64,000 nt of DNA from an uncultured Planctomycetaceae bacterium (lineage in GTDB: Bacteria > Planctomycetota > Planctomycetia > Planctomycetales > Planctomycetaceae). Under the pieces are notes generated by a model. That model saw nothing but the letters and a program-made list of their open reading frames with translations, was not told where the DNA came from and did not search any database. Positions 46,217 through 55,496 of the stretch are shown one piece after another (position 1 is the stretch's first letter; every line of letters starts with the position of its first letter). The stretch is from positions 1-64,000 of the forward strand of contig CALFSX010000297.1 of assembly GCA_937916515.1 (NCBI GenBank), read 5' to 3'. Made by a program: the position numbers and the translations under genes.

Positions 46217-48367
46217 TTATCGTCGCTCTTCTCCTCCACCAGAATTGCGACCTCGACCGCCTCGGCCTCGACCACCGCGTTCTCCACCGCCACCGCTACG
46301 ACCGCCGGGAGGGGCGTCGCCGCGAGGAGCGTCTGAACCGCGTCCTGTTGATGGTCCACTTGATCGACCGCCAGAATCCTGCTGACGATCGCCACCACGT
46401 TGTTGCTCGCCGCCGCTACGTTCCTGGCTTCCGCCGCTTCGATCGCCGCTACCGCCACGGTCACCGCCGCCACGATGCCCGCGATCTCCGCCGCCACGCT
46501 GATCACCGCCGCCACTTCGACCGCCTCGGCCACCACGTCCTCGCGAACCACCTCGATCGCCCTGTCCCTTGGCTGGTGACTTGATCGTCAATGAGCCAAT
46601 GGCGTCTTCCCAGGTTGGGACTCCGTCAAATTCTGACGAAACAACGCGAGGTTCAGGCTTTGGATGTCGCTTTTTACGAGGCGTTTCCGGTACGACGGCT
46701 TCGTCTTCGCTGACTTCCGGAGCTTTTGAGCGTCGGCGAGAACGTTTTTGGCGATCGTCAGTTTTAGATTCGTCCTGTGCAGGTCGTGGACGTCGAGTCT
46801 TACGAGCAGCGGGGCGAACTTCTTTTGGTTCTTCGCGACCGTCGTCTGTATCAAACAGCACTTCGGTGTCGTCTACATCTTCATCGTCGTCATCTTCTTC
46901 TGCAACAACAGGTTCGGCGTCTTTTTTCGGCCCTCGACCACGACCACCGCGTCCACGACCGCCTCGTCGTCCACGGCGTCGTCGCGGAGCATCGTCTTCG
47001 GCCTTTTCTTCCTGGTCTTCACCGTCGTCATCTGATGACTCATCATCATCGTCGTCTGCGAAGTCGTCGCTCACTTTAAGGCTGCGTTGAGCCTTGGCTG
47101 CACCGGTGGAAACGCTGACGAAATCTTCGTCATCTTCGCCGAACAGAATTTCGTCCAGACCATCGTCGTCGTCGTCATCGTCAGCTTGAATCGCCTGACT
47201 TCCGCCTGCCTGAGTTGATGGCTTGTCCTGTGAATCGTCTTTGGGGCCGCGACCACGACGTCCACGACCTCGCCGACCACGACGTCGCTTTTTCGGCTGA
47301 TCGTCGTCGCTGGATTCAGGAGCGGCAGATTTCTTATTGGTACCGCTTACGGTGTCATCGTCATCATCTTCGTCGTCGTCATCTTCGAACTCTGCCGCCG
47401 CGGGCTTGTTACTTTTGGGGGCTGAAACGGCTTCTTCTTCGTCGTCCCAAACCCATTCATCAAGCTCATCCCAGACGGCGTCGTCATCTTTAGCGACGGT
47501 TTTCTTTGCTGGAACGTCACGTTTAGAACGATCTTCAGAACGCGATGCAGAAGCAGCTGGCGCAGCACGCCTTGACGGTGCAGGAGCCTCCACTTCATCT
47601 TCTTCGTCGTCATCCTCGTCGAAGACTAAGTCATCATCATCATCTTCCTCGTCGTCATCCAGCTCATCATCATCGTCATCCAGATCGTCGTCGTCGTCGT
47701 CGTCGTCTTCATCTTCATCTTCTTCGTCGTCTTCTTCGTCGTCGTCTTCGTCGAAAACGATCTCATCATCGTCATCGTCTTCTTCAAGATCTTCCTCTTC
47801 GTCATCCAGATCGTCTTCGTCTTCTTCTTCTTCTTCGTCGTCGTCGTCATCGAAAACGATCTCATCATCGTCGTCTTCGAAGTCATCATCTTCTTCTTCG
47901 TCTTCGTCGTCCAAATCATCGTCGTCATCTTCGAACTCATCATCGTCCGATTCGACATCGTCATCATCAAGTTCTTCTTCGTCGTCTTCGAACTCAAGAT
48001 CGTCGTCTACTGCCATTTCTTCGTCATCCTCTTCGGTTACGTCGTTGTTTTGATTTTCATCTTCATCGTCGGTGAAGAGGATCAGGTCGTCATCGATTTC
48101 GTCAGCGTAATCAACCGTGCTCGACTTGGATTCACGCTGTTCGGCGCGATCGAAATCGAAGTCGACTTCTTTTGCATCAGCGACTTTTGGCGAGGCTTTT
48201 GCTCCCAACCCCAGCAGCGCATCAATCGAATTGTCGCTTCCATCGTAATCATCAAACAGCAGGCCATCGCCAACTTCAGCATCAGTCGATTTTCGCACAT
48301 TGATGCCAAACAGTTTTTCCGCAAGATCGTCTGCGGAACCGCTGTTTTTTCCTTTTTCGTCGCTCAT
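46217..48367 (-). CDS. very acidic, RG-rich disordered protein
   Basis: The 716-residue protein has an N-terminal ~90 residues with some order (DDLAEKLFGINVRKS). A long tract is then almost entirely Asp and Glu (about 95-275), with repeated IVFDEDDDEE-like units. Alternating blocks follow: basic KKRRRGRRGRGRRGRG and acidic DDDDDEE, and a C-terminal RG/RGG-type tail (about 590-716). One short ordered-looking stretch, SSEFDGVPTWEDAIGSLTI, precedes that tail. RGG tails often bind RNA, so an RNA-binding or phase-separating role is a guess. ATG 48367 (MSDEKGK) is chosen. Confidence 0.8.
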   Translation of the reverse strand: MSDEKGKNSGSADDLAEKLFGINVRKSTDAEVGDGLLFDDYDGSDNSIDALLGLGAKASPKVADAKEVDFDFDRAEQRESKSSTVDYADEIDDDLILFTDDEDENQNNDVTEEDDEEMAVDDDLEFEDDEEELDDDDVESDDDEFEDDDDDLDDEDEEEDDDFEDDDDEIVFDDDDDEEEEEDEDDLDDEEEDLEEDDDDDEIVFDEDDDEEDDEEDEDEDDDDDDDDLDDDDDELDDDEEDDDDDLVFDEDDDEEDEVEAPAPSRRAAPAASASRSEDRSKRDVPAKKTVAKDDDAVWDELDEWVWDDEEEAVSAPKSNKPAAAEFEDDDDEDDDDDTVSGTNKKSAAPESSDDDQPKKRRRGRRGRGRRGRGPKDDSQDKPSTQAGGSQAIQADDDDDDDGLDEILFGEDDEDFVSVSTGAAKAQRSLKVSDDFADDDDDESSDDDGEDQEEKAEDDAPRRRRGRRGGRGRGGRGRGPKKDAEPVVAEEDDDDEDVDDTEVLFDTDDGREEPKEVRPAARKTRRPRPAQDESKTDDRQKRSRRRSKAPEVSEDEAVVPETPRKKRHPKPEPRVVSSEFDGVPTWEDAIGSLTIKSPAKGQGDRGGSRGRGGRGGRSGGGDQRGGGDRGHRGGGDRGGSGDRSGGSQERSGGEQQRGGDRQQDSGGRSSGPSTGRGSDAPRGDAPPGGRSGGGGERGGRGRGGRGRNSGGGEERR

Positions 48368-48875
48368 TTTTGTGCTCTTAACGCCCAGTTCCAGGCGGGG
48401 GAATTCACGGCCAAATGCCAATTGGTCTAACTAATATCTGTGTGGACAATTCAGCCGACTCGCCAATCGAGACGACTTTGCCTGCTACAAGGCGTGTATT
48501 TGGGGGCATGACCGCATAGTTTTCAGTGCGGAGGCTACTGCCCAACCTTTGTGATTGCAAACCCGATCGATTCGCTGGCAGAACGATCGGCAGCAAACAC
48601 GGCAGATTTCCCTTACTTTTTGTCAATTAACGACTTCCGACAACACCGATCACTCAATTCTGCCACATTTGCAGGCTGAACTTCCAATCAACGGTGTCAC
48701 CTGTCGCTCAAGAATCAGGCCCATTTTAAGAATCAACACCGGACGCCGCTTGCCGTCCGATGAAAAACGACAACAAATTCAGCGTCAGACAACTGGTCGT
48801 GGTGCCTTGAAAATTCCGCAAATTGTCAAATTGTGCTGCCACCACCGCCCAGTCTTCTAAGAAAACCACAGATTA
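48368..48875. other. gap without a supported feature
   Basis: The gap separates the acidic protein gene from hisB (the next gene on the minus strand, whose end is at 48876). Frames here have poor coding character. I see no clear terminator or repeat. Confidence 0.4.
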
Positions 48876-49469
48876 TCAGCCGGTCAACGTACCTTTCGAC
48901 GATGGAACTCCGGTTTGCCGGGGATCGACGGTTATTGCCTGCCGCAGGGCTCGAGCCGTCGCTTTAAACGTAGCTTCCGAAATATGGTGACTATTGCTTC
49001 CGTGATGAAGCACAAGGTGCAGATTCATCAAAGCGTTTGAAGCGAACGCGTTCCAGAATTCCTGAACCAGTTCTGTGTCGAACGTGCCGATTTTTTCCGT
49101 CGGAAACGGCACGTTGTAAACAAACACAAACCGACCGCTTAAATCCAGAGCCGAAGTAACCAGAGATTCTTCCATCGGCAAAGCAATGCTGCCGTACCGA
49201 GAAATCCCCTGCTTGTCGCCCAGCGCCTGATGAAACGCTCGCCCCAGACAAATTCCCACGTCTTCGACCGTGTGATGATCGTCTACGTGCAGATCGCCGT
49301 TGGCCTTCACCGTCAGGTCGAATAGTCCGTGGCGAGCGAACAGCGTTAACATGTGGTCAAAAAAACCGACGCCGGTGGCGATGGAATTTTGGCCGGAACC
49401 GTCCAGGTTAATAGACAGTTCAATCTGAGTTTCCGCGGTTTCGCGGCTGATCTTTGCCGTGCGACTCAT
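48876..49469 (-). CDS. hisB: imidazoleglycerol-phosphate dehydratase
   Basis: The 197-residue enzyme of histidine synthesis removes water from imidazoleglycerol phosphate. The metal-binding signatures are present: [16 protein letters not shown] near residue 33, [13 protein letters not shown] near residue 63, [16 protein letters not shown] near residue 155 and the C-terminal SSKGTL. It is a monofunctional form. hisC lies 62 bp upstream; between them is a short CAAGGGCTTCGCCCCTG hairpin, the last part of an R1 element. Confidence 0.96.
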   Translation of the reverse strand: MSRTAKISRETAETQIELSINLDGSGQNSIATGVGFFDHMLTLFARHGLFDLTVKANGDLHVDDHHTVEDVGICLGRAFHQALGDKQGISRYGSIALPMEESLVTSALDLSGRFVFVYNVPFPTEKIGTFDTELVQEFWNAFASNALMNLHLVLHHGSNSHHISEATFKATARALRQAITVDPRQTGVPSSKGTLTG

Positions 49470-49530
49470 CTATTTTCTCCCTCAAGGGCTTCGCCCCTGA
49501 ATCTGTTAGTTGCCCTGCTGCTGAATTATT

Positions 49531-50616
49531 TCAGACGCTTGAAACAATGTCTGCCAGCACGCTCAGCAGCCGATCGATTTCTGCATCGGTGCCGATCGTA
49601 ATTCTCAGGCCATCAATGACGCTGTCAGAATCGACAATCGGAAACTTCATAAATCGTACCAGCACCTTGTTCTGTTTGAGTCCTTCATAAATTGCCGCGT
49701 GCCTGCCGCTTTCGTGTTTCACCCACAAAAAGTTGGTTTCGCTGGCAGAAACCGCGAAGCCCAATTTTGGCAGTTCAGCGGCCAGTCGAGTTCGCGTGGC
49801 AATAATCTTTTTGCGATTCGCCAGCATCCATTCCTGATCTTCCAACGCAGCTGTGGCGGCAGCAATGGCGATGGCGTCGCAGTTGTAACTGTCTTTGACT
49901 TTTTGCATGCCTTCCGTCAAAGCGGGATCGGCAATGGAAAAGCCGAAACGCAGTCCGGCAAGGCTGTACGACTTACTAAGCGTGCGAGTGACCACAATTC
50001 GGCCCGCAAAACGCGGATCTTTCAACAACTGGCCTTTGTGTGGTTCGTCGGCGAAGTCTCCATAAGCTTCATCCAGAACCAGAACGCCGTCATCCGGAAG
50101 CAGTTGCTGCAGTTGTTCTGCAGACCAGCGATTTCCGGTGGGCGAATTCGGATTCGGTACGAAACACAGATTCGCAGGCCCGCACAGTTGCCGAGCTGCT
50201 GACGGGTCCCATTCAAACTGATCATTTAACTGCAACCGCGAAACTGTACTGCCCTGAATCTGAGCCAGAGTTTCATACAACACATAGCTGGGGTACGGAT
50301 AAACGATTGAATCGCCCGTGTCGCAAAACGATCGAATCAAAATCGTCAGATTCTCGTCGCTGCCATTGGCAGGCAAAATCCAATCGGGATCAACGTCAAA
50401 CAACCCGGCCGCCACCTTGCGAAAACTGGTGGCCCGCGGATCGGGATAGACGTTTAACCGGCCCGTCGCTGCCTGCTGAATGGCGGCAACAACCGCTGGA
50501 GACGGCGGATAAGGATTCTCATTCGTGTTCAGCTTAACCCATCCGCTTTCCTGAGGTTGCTCGCCAGAAACATAGCCGGCCATCTTCTGAACGTTGTCGC
50601 GAAATGGATTCTTCAT
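49531..50616 (-). CDS. hisC: histidinol-phosphate aminotransferase
   Basis: The 361-residue PLP enzyme converts imidazole-acetol phosphate to histidinol phosphate. Segments match the family: WVKLNTNENPYPPSP, ILPANGSDENLTILIR, FVPNPNSPTGN, LVLDEAYGDFAD and the PLP Lys in TRTLSKSYSLAGLRFGF. ATG 50616 (MKNPFRDN) is preferred over a start at 50637. It is upstream of hisB in a two-gene unit. Confidence 0.95.
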   Translation of the reverse strand: MKNPFRDNVQKMAGYVSGEQPQESGWVKLNTNENPYPPSPAVVAAIQQAATGRLNVYPDPRATSFRKVAAGLFDVDPDWILPANGSDENLTILIRSFCDTGDSIVYPYPSYVLYETLAQIQGSTVSRLQLNDQFEWDPSAARQLCGPANLCFVPNPNSPTGNRWSAEQLQQLLPDDGVLVLDEAYGDFADEPHKGQLLKDPRFAGRIVVTRTLSKSYSLAGLRFGFSIADPALTEGMQKVKDSYNCDAIAIAAATAALEDQEWMLANRKKIIATRTRLAAELPKLGFAVSASETNFLWVKHESGRHAAIYEGLKQNKVLVRFMKFPIVDSDSVIDGLRITIGTDAEIDRLLSVLADIVSSV

Positions 50617-51083
50617 GGATTGCAAGGGCAGAAACACGTGGGAAAAATTGTCTGGTTATGCGGGCTTGTCCCGAGTTCTCAACGATATCGATGGGACCGT
50701 CGATTGTTCACTCTGCAAACGCCAATTCCGGCGGGAAATCCCGGTTTCCACCCGGATTACTCAAATCTGAGCCGATCGCGACGCTTGTTTCAACAATGGC
50801 GGACACACAGGCAACTTGCTGCGTTCAGCAAAATGCTCAGATCTGCAACTGGCGGCGATCGACAGGTTGACGTAGTTTAACGGCTGAGTTCGCAAAGAAC
50901 GCACAGGGGCTGAGTTGCTAACCCGGCAAACTTCCGAACTTTCGAAATTCCTCGGCGTTCTCGGCGACATCAGCGGTTAAGGCGCCACCATCGATTTCCC
51001 GCAGACGGCTGATCACGCCGCTCAGCCCTGCTACACTCATGCCACCTTCACGAAGTCCCCCCCCCCATAAAGTGCACGAACAC
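50617..51083. other. divergent gap with a C10 run
   Basis: The gap lies between hisC and the esterase gene. A run of ten C at 51057-51066 is the only notable feature. It falls between two candidate start codons of the downstream gene (51039 and 51084). Confidence 0.5.
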
Positions 51084-51968
51084 ATGCGTCCCCACAACCG
51101 AATTCACGTTTTCGCATCCATCGCTTTTCTAATTTTCGTCAGCTGCGCCCCACTGCCAGCCGACGAACCAAATACCGCCGCAGATTCACCAAAAGCTGAA
51201 GCGACGGATCAGGCAAAGGCTGAACCGGTCGTTGTTCCCGCCGACAAAGAAAACTTCCATTTGTTTTTGCTGGTTGGGCAATCCAACATGGCCGGTCGAG
51301 GCACCGTGGAAGCAGAAGATACAGTTGTGCATTCAAACATCCTGTCACTGAATCAGGATCACCAATGGGAACACGCCGTTGATCCATTGCACTTTGATAA
51401 ACCGAAAATGGCGGGCGTCGGTCTGGGACGCACGTTCGCATTGGATTACGCTGCCAAACATCCGGACGTTACGGTCGGTTTAATTCCGTGTGCCGTGGGA
51501 GGATCGCCGATTCGTGCGTGGGAACCAGGTGGGTTTCACGACCAAACCAAAAGTCATCCCTACGACGACGCGATGCAACGAGCACACGTTGCGCTCAAAT
51601 CAGGAACGCTGAAGGGTATTCTGTGGCATCAGGGCGAATCCGATTCGACAACGAAGCAGTCAGTTCTGTACGAAGAAAAACTACACGCGCTCATCAACCG
51701 ATTTCGCACAGAACTGGATGGCCCTGAAGTTCCGTTTGTCGCCGGGCAGTTGGGTCAGTTTCCGGAAAAACCATGGAACGATTCACGCAGGCTGGTCAAT
51801 TCAGTTCTTGAATCGCTGCCAGCAAAAGTACCGTTCTGCGGTTTCGCAAAATCAGATGGGCTGAAGCATAAAGGCGACGAAACTCATTTCAATTCCGCCG
51901 CCTATCGAGAATTCGGCCACCGCTATTTTCAAGCGTTCGAATCGGCTTGTACGAATCCCACCAGGTAG
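51084..51968 (+). CDS. secreted SASA-type carbohydrate esterase
   Basis: The 294-residue protein has a signal peptide (to about residue 26) and an acidic/Ala linker. The SASA domain (sialate O-acetylesterase-related) shows LVGQSNMAGRG with the nucleophile Ser, GSPIRAW, ILWHQGESD and the DETHFN near the C-terminus, which supplies Asp and His. It likely removes acetyl groups from polysaccharide. The start at 51084 is preferred; 51039 would read through the C10 run. Confidence 0.88.
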   Translation: MRPHNRIHVFASIAFLIFVSCAPLPADEPNTAADSPKAEATDQAKAEPVVVPADKENFHLFLLVGQSNMAGRGTVEAEDTVVHSNILSLNQDHQWEHAVDPLHFDKPKMAGVGLGRTFALDYAAKHPDVTVGLIPCAVGGSPIRAWEPGGFHDQTKSHPYDDAMQRAHVALKSGTLKGILWHQGESDSTTKQSVLYEEKLHALINRFRTELDGPEVPFVAGQLGQFPEKPWNDSRRLVNSVLESLPAKVPFCGFAKSDGLKHKGDETHFNSAAYREFGHRYFQAFESACTNPTR

Positions 51969-52094
51969 CTTTCCCTGTGAGACGCGACACGTGAGCGACC
52001 GAGCGACAGCAACAAACCCGTTGCCTGACGGCGCACGGTTCACTGTTGTGTTTTGATATGGAATGCATTCCCGGAAAAACAACCCGTTGCCGGT

Positions 52095-52307
52095 TCATTC
52101 ATCCCACGGTTCGCGTACTGAGTTGCCGAACGTACCTCTGTTTCGAGATTCATTCACTGTTCGATCGTAGTGCGATTGTTTCTCAACTTTCGTCGTTCCG
52201 CCGCCCGAATAGTTTCGACCAAAGATGCCAAACAGAACGTCACCAAACGTGCACCCGCACAGAAGTGGCAATAACAGCAGGCATAGTCTAGCCACGTTGC
52301 GTTTCAT
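52095..52307 (-). CDS. small lipoprotein of unknown function
   Basis: The 70-residue protein has a lipoprotein signal (MKRNVARLCLLLLPLLCGC, lipobox LLCGC with Cys at residue 19). A short polar tail rich in Ser, Thr, Arg and Asn follows. The ATG at 52307 has GGAG 6 nt upstream; a longer frame to 52343 is less likely. No family is recognised. Confidence 0.6.
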   Translation of the reverse strand: MKRNVARLCLLLLPLLCGCTFGDVLFGIFGRNYSGGGTTKVEKQSHYDRTVNESRNRGTFGNSVREPWDE

Positions 52308-52511
52308 TTCCATCTCCAGTCCAACTGCGAAATGCAGCGTCAATTTCAGGTGATGATCTCTACGACACCTTACAAAAGTATGTTTTGTTGCGGCAATATC
52401 ATTTCAGGCGGATTTCAGGCCGTGCAATCCAGTACATTCACTGAACCTGGTGGCTGAAACGCACGCTCACCGAACTTTGCATTCAATGCAATTCTCGCGA
52501 CGCGACTTAGA

Positions 52512-52614
52512 CTTCTTAAAGCAGCAAACTTGTTCACGTTGAGTCAAGTTTTCAGAGCGACAACGGGGCGTTTCTGAGCGTCAGCTCAAATGGTCTGAAG
52601 CACGGCCTCGTTAG
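52512..52614 (+). repeat. R2 repeat, copy 3
   Basis: Runs from TTCTTAAAGCAGCAAACTTG to GGCCTCGTTAG. It is tandem with copy 4, about 5 bp apart. Confidence 0.85.
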
Positions 52615-52619
52615 CTACG

Positions 52620-52719
52620 CTTAAATAAGCTAACTTCTTCACGTTGAGTCAAGTTTTCAGAGCGACAACGGAGCGTTTCCGAGCGGTAGCTCGAATGGTC
52701 TGAGGCACGGCCTCGTTAG
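52620..52719 (+). repeat. R2 repeat, copy 4
   Basis: Runs from TTAAATAAGCTAACTTC to CACGGCCTCGTTAG. It differs from copy 3 by about ten substitutions, some of which keep local complementarity (for example TCCGAGCGGTAGCTCGA). Confidence 0.85.
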
Positions 52720-52867
52720 AATAGTGCTTCCAGTTTGGTTCTGTAGGCGGCGGCTCTAAGGTTTCACTGATTGCGACCGCGTTTCCGCTTGAGACTTGTT
52801 GGGGAAGTCATCAGACTCTTCGATTCCCTGGTTTTCTCATCCACCGATTTTTCATGAGATCTGCTCC

Positions 52868-53908
52868 ATGCCTCGCCTTGTTCGCTTCGTTGCTGTTGTC
52901 GGTTTGTTGCTTGCTTCGGCTTCGGCCTACTGCCAGGAACCCGCTCGGTTTATATCCTCCGATCCGCAGAACGTGGACGAAGACTTTGCGTTTCAAGGCG
53001 AATACGCAGGCCTGATACTTCCTGATTCAGACGCCGCGACCAATCTTTATCGGCAGGTTGGAATTCAAGTGGTGGCATTGGGCCACGGAAAATTCGACGC
53101 CGTACAATTCGACTTCGGACTTCCAGGAGCCGGATGGAACAAATCAGATCGTCTGCGAATGTCGGGAACACGCAACGGCGATGTTCTGGAACTTACCGGA
53201 GATCACAGTTCGGCCACCATTCAAAATGGTCTGTTGCTGTTGAAGTCAGCCGCTGGCAACAATGTCGGCAGCTTTCCTCGCATCATTCGCAAAAGCCCAA
53301 CACTCGGCCAGAAGGCTCCCGCAAACGCCATCGTGCTGTTTGACGGAAGCCACGCCAACGAGTTCCACAACGGCCGCATCACAGAAGACGGACTGTTGAT
53401 GGAAGGTGCGGACTTCAAACGCATGTTCAATGACTTCACTTTGCATGTCGAATTTCGATTGCCATACATGCCGAATGATCGAGGACAGAAGCGAGGCAAC
53501 TCGGGCATCTATCTGCAAAGTCGTTATGAAGTTCAGGTGCTGGATTCATTCGGACTGGACGGAGCCTTCAACGAATGTGGAGCCCTGTACCGCTATCAGC
53601 CACCAAACGTAAATATGTGCCTGCCTCCTCTGCAGTGGCAAACGTACGACATTACGCTCTGTTCGCCAAAGTTCGACAGCGAACAAAACAAAATATGCAA
53701 CGCTCGACTAACAGTGAAGCACAATGGCGTTGTGGTGCAGAACAACTTCAACGTCGAACGTAAAACGGGAGCCGGCCAGCAGGAATCGCCTGATCCTTAT
53801 CCCATCCGATTGCAAAATCACAGCGACCCTGTCCGATACCGCAACATCTGGATCATTGACCACAGCCCACAAACATTCAAACATATCAACGACGTTGTGG
53901 TACGCTAA
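52868..53908 (+). CDS. DUF1080 (3-keto-disaccharide hydrolase-like) secreted protein
   Basis: The 346-residue protein has a signal peptide (to about residue 20, SAYCQ). The C-terminal ~200 residues match the LamG-like DUF1080 fold: IVLFDGSHANEFHNG, FTLHVEFRLPYMP, RGNSGIYLQSRYEVQVLDSFG, and PIRLQNHSDPVRYRNIWI. Some family members cleave 3-keto-disaccharides; here this is inferred. The start is set at 52868 because the frame before it lacks a signal. Confidence 0.9.
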   Translation: MPRLVRFVAVVGLLLASASAYCQEPARFISSDPQNVDEDFAFQGEYAGLILPDSDAATNLYRQVGIQVVALGHGKFDAVQFDFGLPGAGWNKSDRLRMSGTRNGDVLELTGDHSSATIQNGLLLLKSAAGNNVGSFPRIIRKSPTLGQKAPANAIVLFDGSHANEFHNGRITEDGLLMEGADFKRMFNDFTLHVEFRLPYMPNDRGQKRGNSGIYLQSRYEVQVLDSFGLDGAFNECGALYRYQPPNVNMCLPPLQWQTYDITLCSPKFDSEQNKICNARLTVKHNGVVVQNNFNVERKTGAGQQESPDPYPIRLQNHSDPVRYRNIWIIDHSPQTFKHINDVVVR

Positions 53909-54098
53909 AACGCTGGCATGATCACACGCAACGCTCAAGCAGCGGTTGTAGATTAAGTATTGTGGTGCCAACCGCATTGCCACGCGGTTCAGTCCCCAAG
54001 GGGCGGCAGCACTTGACGGGATGCCAATCCCCGGAAAACGGCGACTCAAAAAACATACAGAGCCTTCGGGACTGTGAATTAATGAGAAGAGATTGCGT

Positions 54099-54144
54099 GG
54101 GTGGCCGGGGTTGGAGCGAGGTACGAGCGAAACCCCGGCCACCC
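54099..54144. repeat. R5 element, short form
   Basis: Bounded by GGGTGGCCGGGGTTGG and CCCCGGCCACCC around AGCGAGGTACGAGCGAAA. The GGATGCCAATCCCCGGA block at 54016 also recurs at 10909. Confidence 0.7.
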
Positions 54145-54456
54145 AGCATGGTCTGTTATGCGGCACACGAGCCAACACATCAGGAGAGTTCCTCCCAGGA
54201 GATATCACGGATACCACGGATTTGCTTCAGACGTGGGGCTTTCGCCCGGATCATCTTGGACCACCTAGCGTAGGCCGGATCAAGCGGGCAACGCGTGCCG
54301 GAACGGCGCGAACCTTCGCTGCAACGTTTTAGTCGCTGAACGCTTCGATGCAACATCAGCCGCACGCGATGCTCCGGCAGATTGACGGTTCCCTTGGTCC
54401 GGCCTACTTTCTCCTGGTCGGAGAATCGGAATTCGGTTGTGTTGAAATCAGAAACA

Positions 54457-54540
54457 GGTTTCTCCATCGTGGGGCTTTCACCCGGATCATCGTTGAGCGA
54501 GCTCAGCGTGACAATTGAAAACAAGCACCATGGAGAAACC
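54457..54540. repeat. inverted pair GGTTTCTCCAT / ATGGAGAAACC
   Basis: An 11-bp perfect pair 62 bp apart. Inside lies GTGGGGCTTTCACCCGGATCATCG, of which the first part resembles GTGGGGCTTTCGCCCGGATCATCT at 54232. A minus-strand frame spans this (54180-54554) but seems repeat-derived, so I do not count it as a gene. Confidence 0.5.
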
Positions 54541-54576
54541 ATGATTATTTGCACGCGTATAAATTGAGTCGTTTAA

Positions 54577-54667
54577 CCCGACTCGTAGAGGAGGTCCACT
54601 GCAATGAACCGAAGTCCTCCTCTACGAGTCGGGGCAAACGGGAAACTCATCATTTCCCGTTTGCCCC
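54577..54667. repeat. two perfect hairpins that share three bases
   Basis: Hairpin 1 has an 18-bp stem (54577-54594 with 54616-54633) and a 21-nt loop. Hairpin 2 has a 15-bp stem (54631-54645 with 54653-54667) and a 7-nt loop CTCATCA. Bases 54631-54633 (GGG) belong to both. Confidence 0.85.
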
Positions 54668-54750
54668 GCAACGTATAAGTCTACCCGGCACGTCGTTCGA
54701 GATGAAATCGCAAATGTCGGATTTGATATGGGCTGGCCGCCGGGCCATCC

Positions 54751-54942
54751 ACACAAAGCCGTTCGTTCTTTAGTCATCCGCACATGGCCGGGAAGTCTGC
54801 TCGCTCTGCCTCAAGCAAGAGCCGGACCTACGAACATCGCCAGTCTGCATGACCACTTGGCCGACTCATGTGAGAAGTATCTCAACAAAAAACACATACT
54901 CAAGCTTGACGATCTAAGCCTAATACGAAAACCATGTTGTGC
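54751..54942 (-). other. attC-like element, long variant (copy 2)
   Basis: On the minus strand it begins GCACAAC-ATGGTTTTCG and then matches 11739-11928 nearly base for base. The box differs (GCACAAC versus GTACAAC), as expected for sites in different cassettes. It marks the downstream edge of the SUKH cassette. Confidence 0.6.
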
Positions 54943-54944
54943 GG

Positions 54945-55388
54945 CTACTCGGGCATGGAGCCTGCGCACCACTGGTCAACGAATCGCCGAAAACTCGATG
55001 CAGCCCACGAACGGGCGTCCGTCTCGTGGTCCCACCGGTACACATTGTGGGGATCAACACCAGTCGAGAGGATGCGAAACGCGAAGCAGTCACCGCCAGA
55101 ATCCGACGCAAAAAAGAACAAATGATCGAATGGCATGTAAAGTTCAGGATAGTCGGATGCCGTCCTGAACTCACGGTTTTGCGATGTAATTTCATCGGTT
55201 GACCAGCAAAGAGAGCCAAAGAACGACTCTACTCCGTTGGATTCAGCGAGCAGTTGCCGCAGAGCGTCGGGGAATTTGATCTGGAATTCGGATTCGACAG
55301 CCGCAATATCGGCCTCGGATGCTGGAGCAGCGAACTCAGGTTCAGCGTCGCTGGAGGTCGATGCAGATTGAATAAGGTCACGCCACAT
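54945..55388 (-). CDS. SUKH (SMI1/KNR4) family protein, cassette gene
   Basis: The 147-residue protein matches the SUKH fold: SEADIAAVESEFQIKFPDALRQLLAESNG near residue 30, given here by its landmarks E31, F42, P44 and N57. FFASDSGGDCFAFRI and VYRWDHETDARSW follow. SUKH proteins are often immunity proteins against bacterial toxins; no toxin lies beside it. The ATG is 11 bp inside the cassette, the stop is 3 bp from the other boundary, and the ends share a 13-bp complement. Confidence 0.85.
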   Translation of the reverse strand: MWRDLIQSASTSSDAEPEFAAPASEADIAAVESEFQIKFPDALRQLLAESNGVESFFGSLCWSTDEITSQNREFRTASDYPELYMPFDHLFFFASDSGGDCFAFRILSTGVDPHNVYRWDHETDARSWAASSFRRFVDQWCAGSMPE

Positions 55389-55398
55389 TCTTGTAGCC

Positions 55399-55462
55399 GC
55401 ACAACATCGTGATTCTCTGACAAGGTGTCGCAGAAACGGGTTCGGGCGACTTGATGTTGTGA
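55399..55462 (-). other. attC-like cassette recombination site, short type
   Basis: The 64-bp site has boxes GCACAAC (plus strand) and GTTGTGA, with CACAACATC and GATGTTGTG as a perfect 9-bp pair. Its body matches 13440-13495 over about 25 bp (GTGATTCTCTGACAAGG, then TGTCGCAGAAACGG). Confidence 0.75.
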
Positions 55463-55496
55463 GATTAGTGGCTTTGGCGTGAAATTCCAGTGGAGC

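Noticed and set aside
47337-48053. Plus-strand frames of Ser, His/Arg or similar runs opposite the acidic protein
   Set aside because: They are shadows of the GAC/GAA-rich coding strand.
51057-51066. C10 run as a phase-variation switch of the esterase gene
   Set aside because: A start downstream of the run (51084) gives a good signal peptide, so the run may not be translated.
54180-54554. 124-codon minus-strand frame
   Set aside because: Its sequence comes largely from short repeats, such as the two GTGGGGCTTTC blocks, and no family fits.
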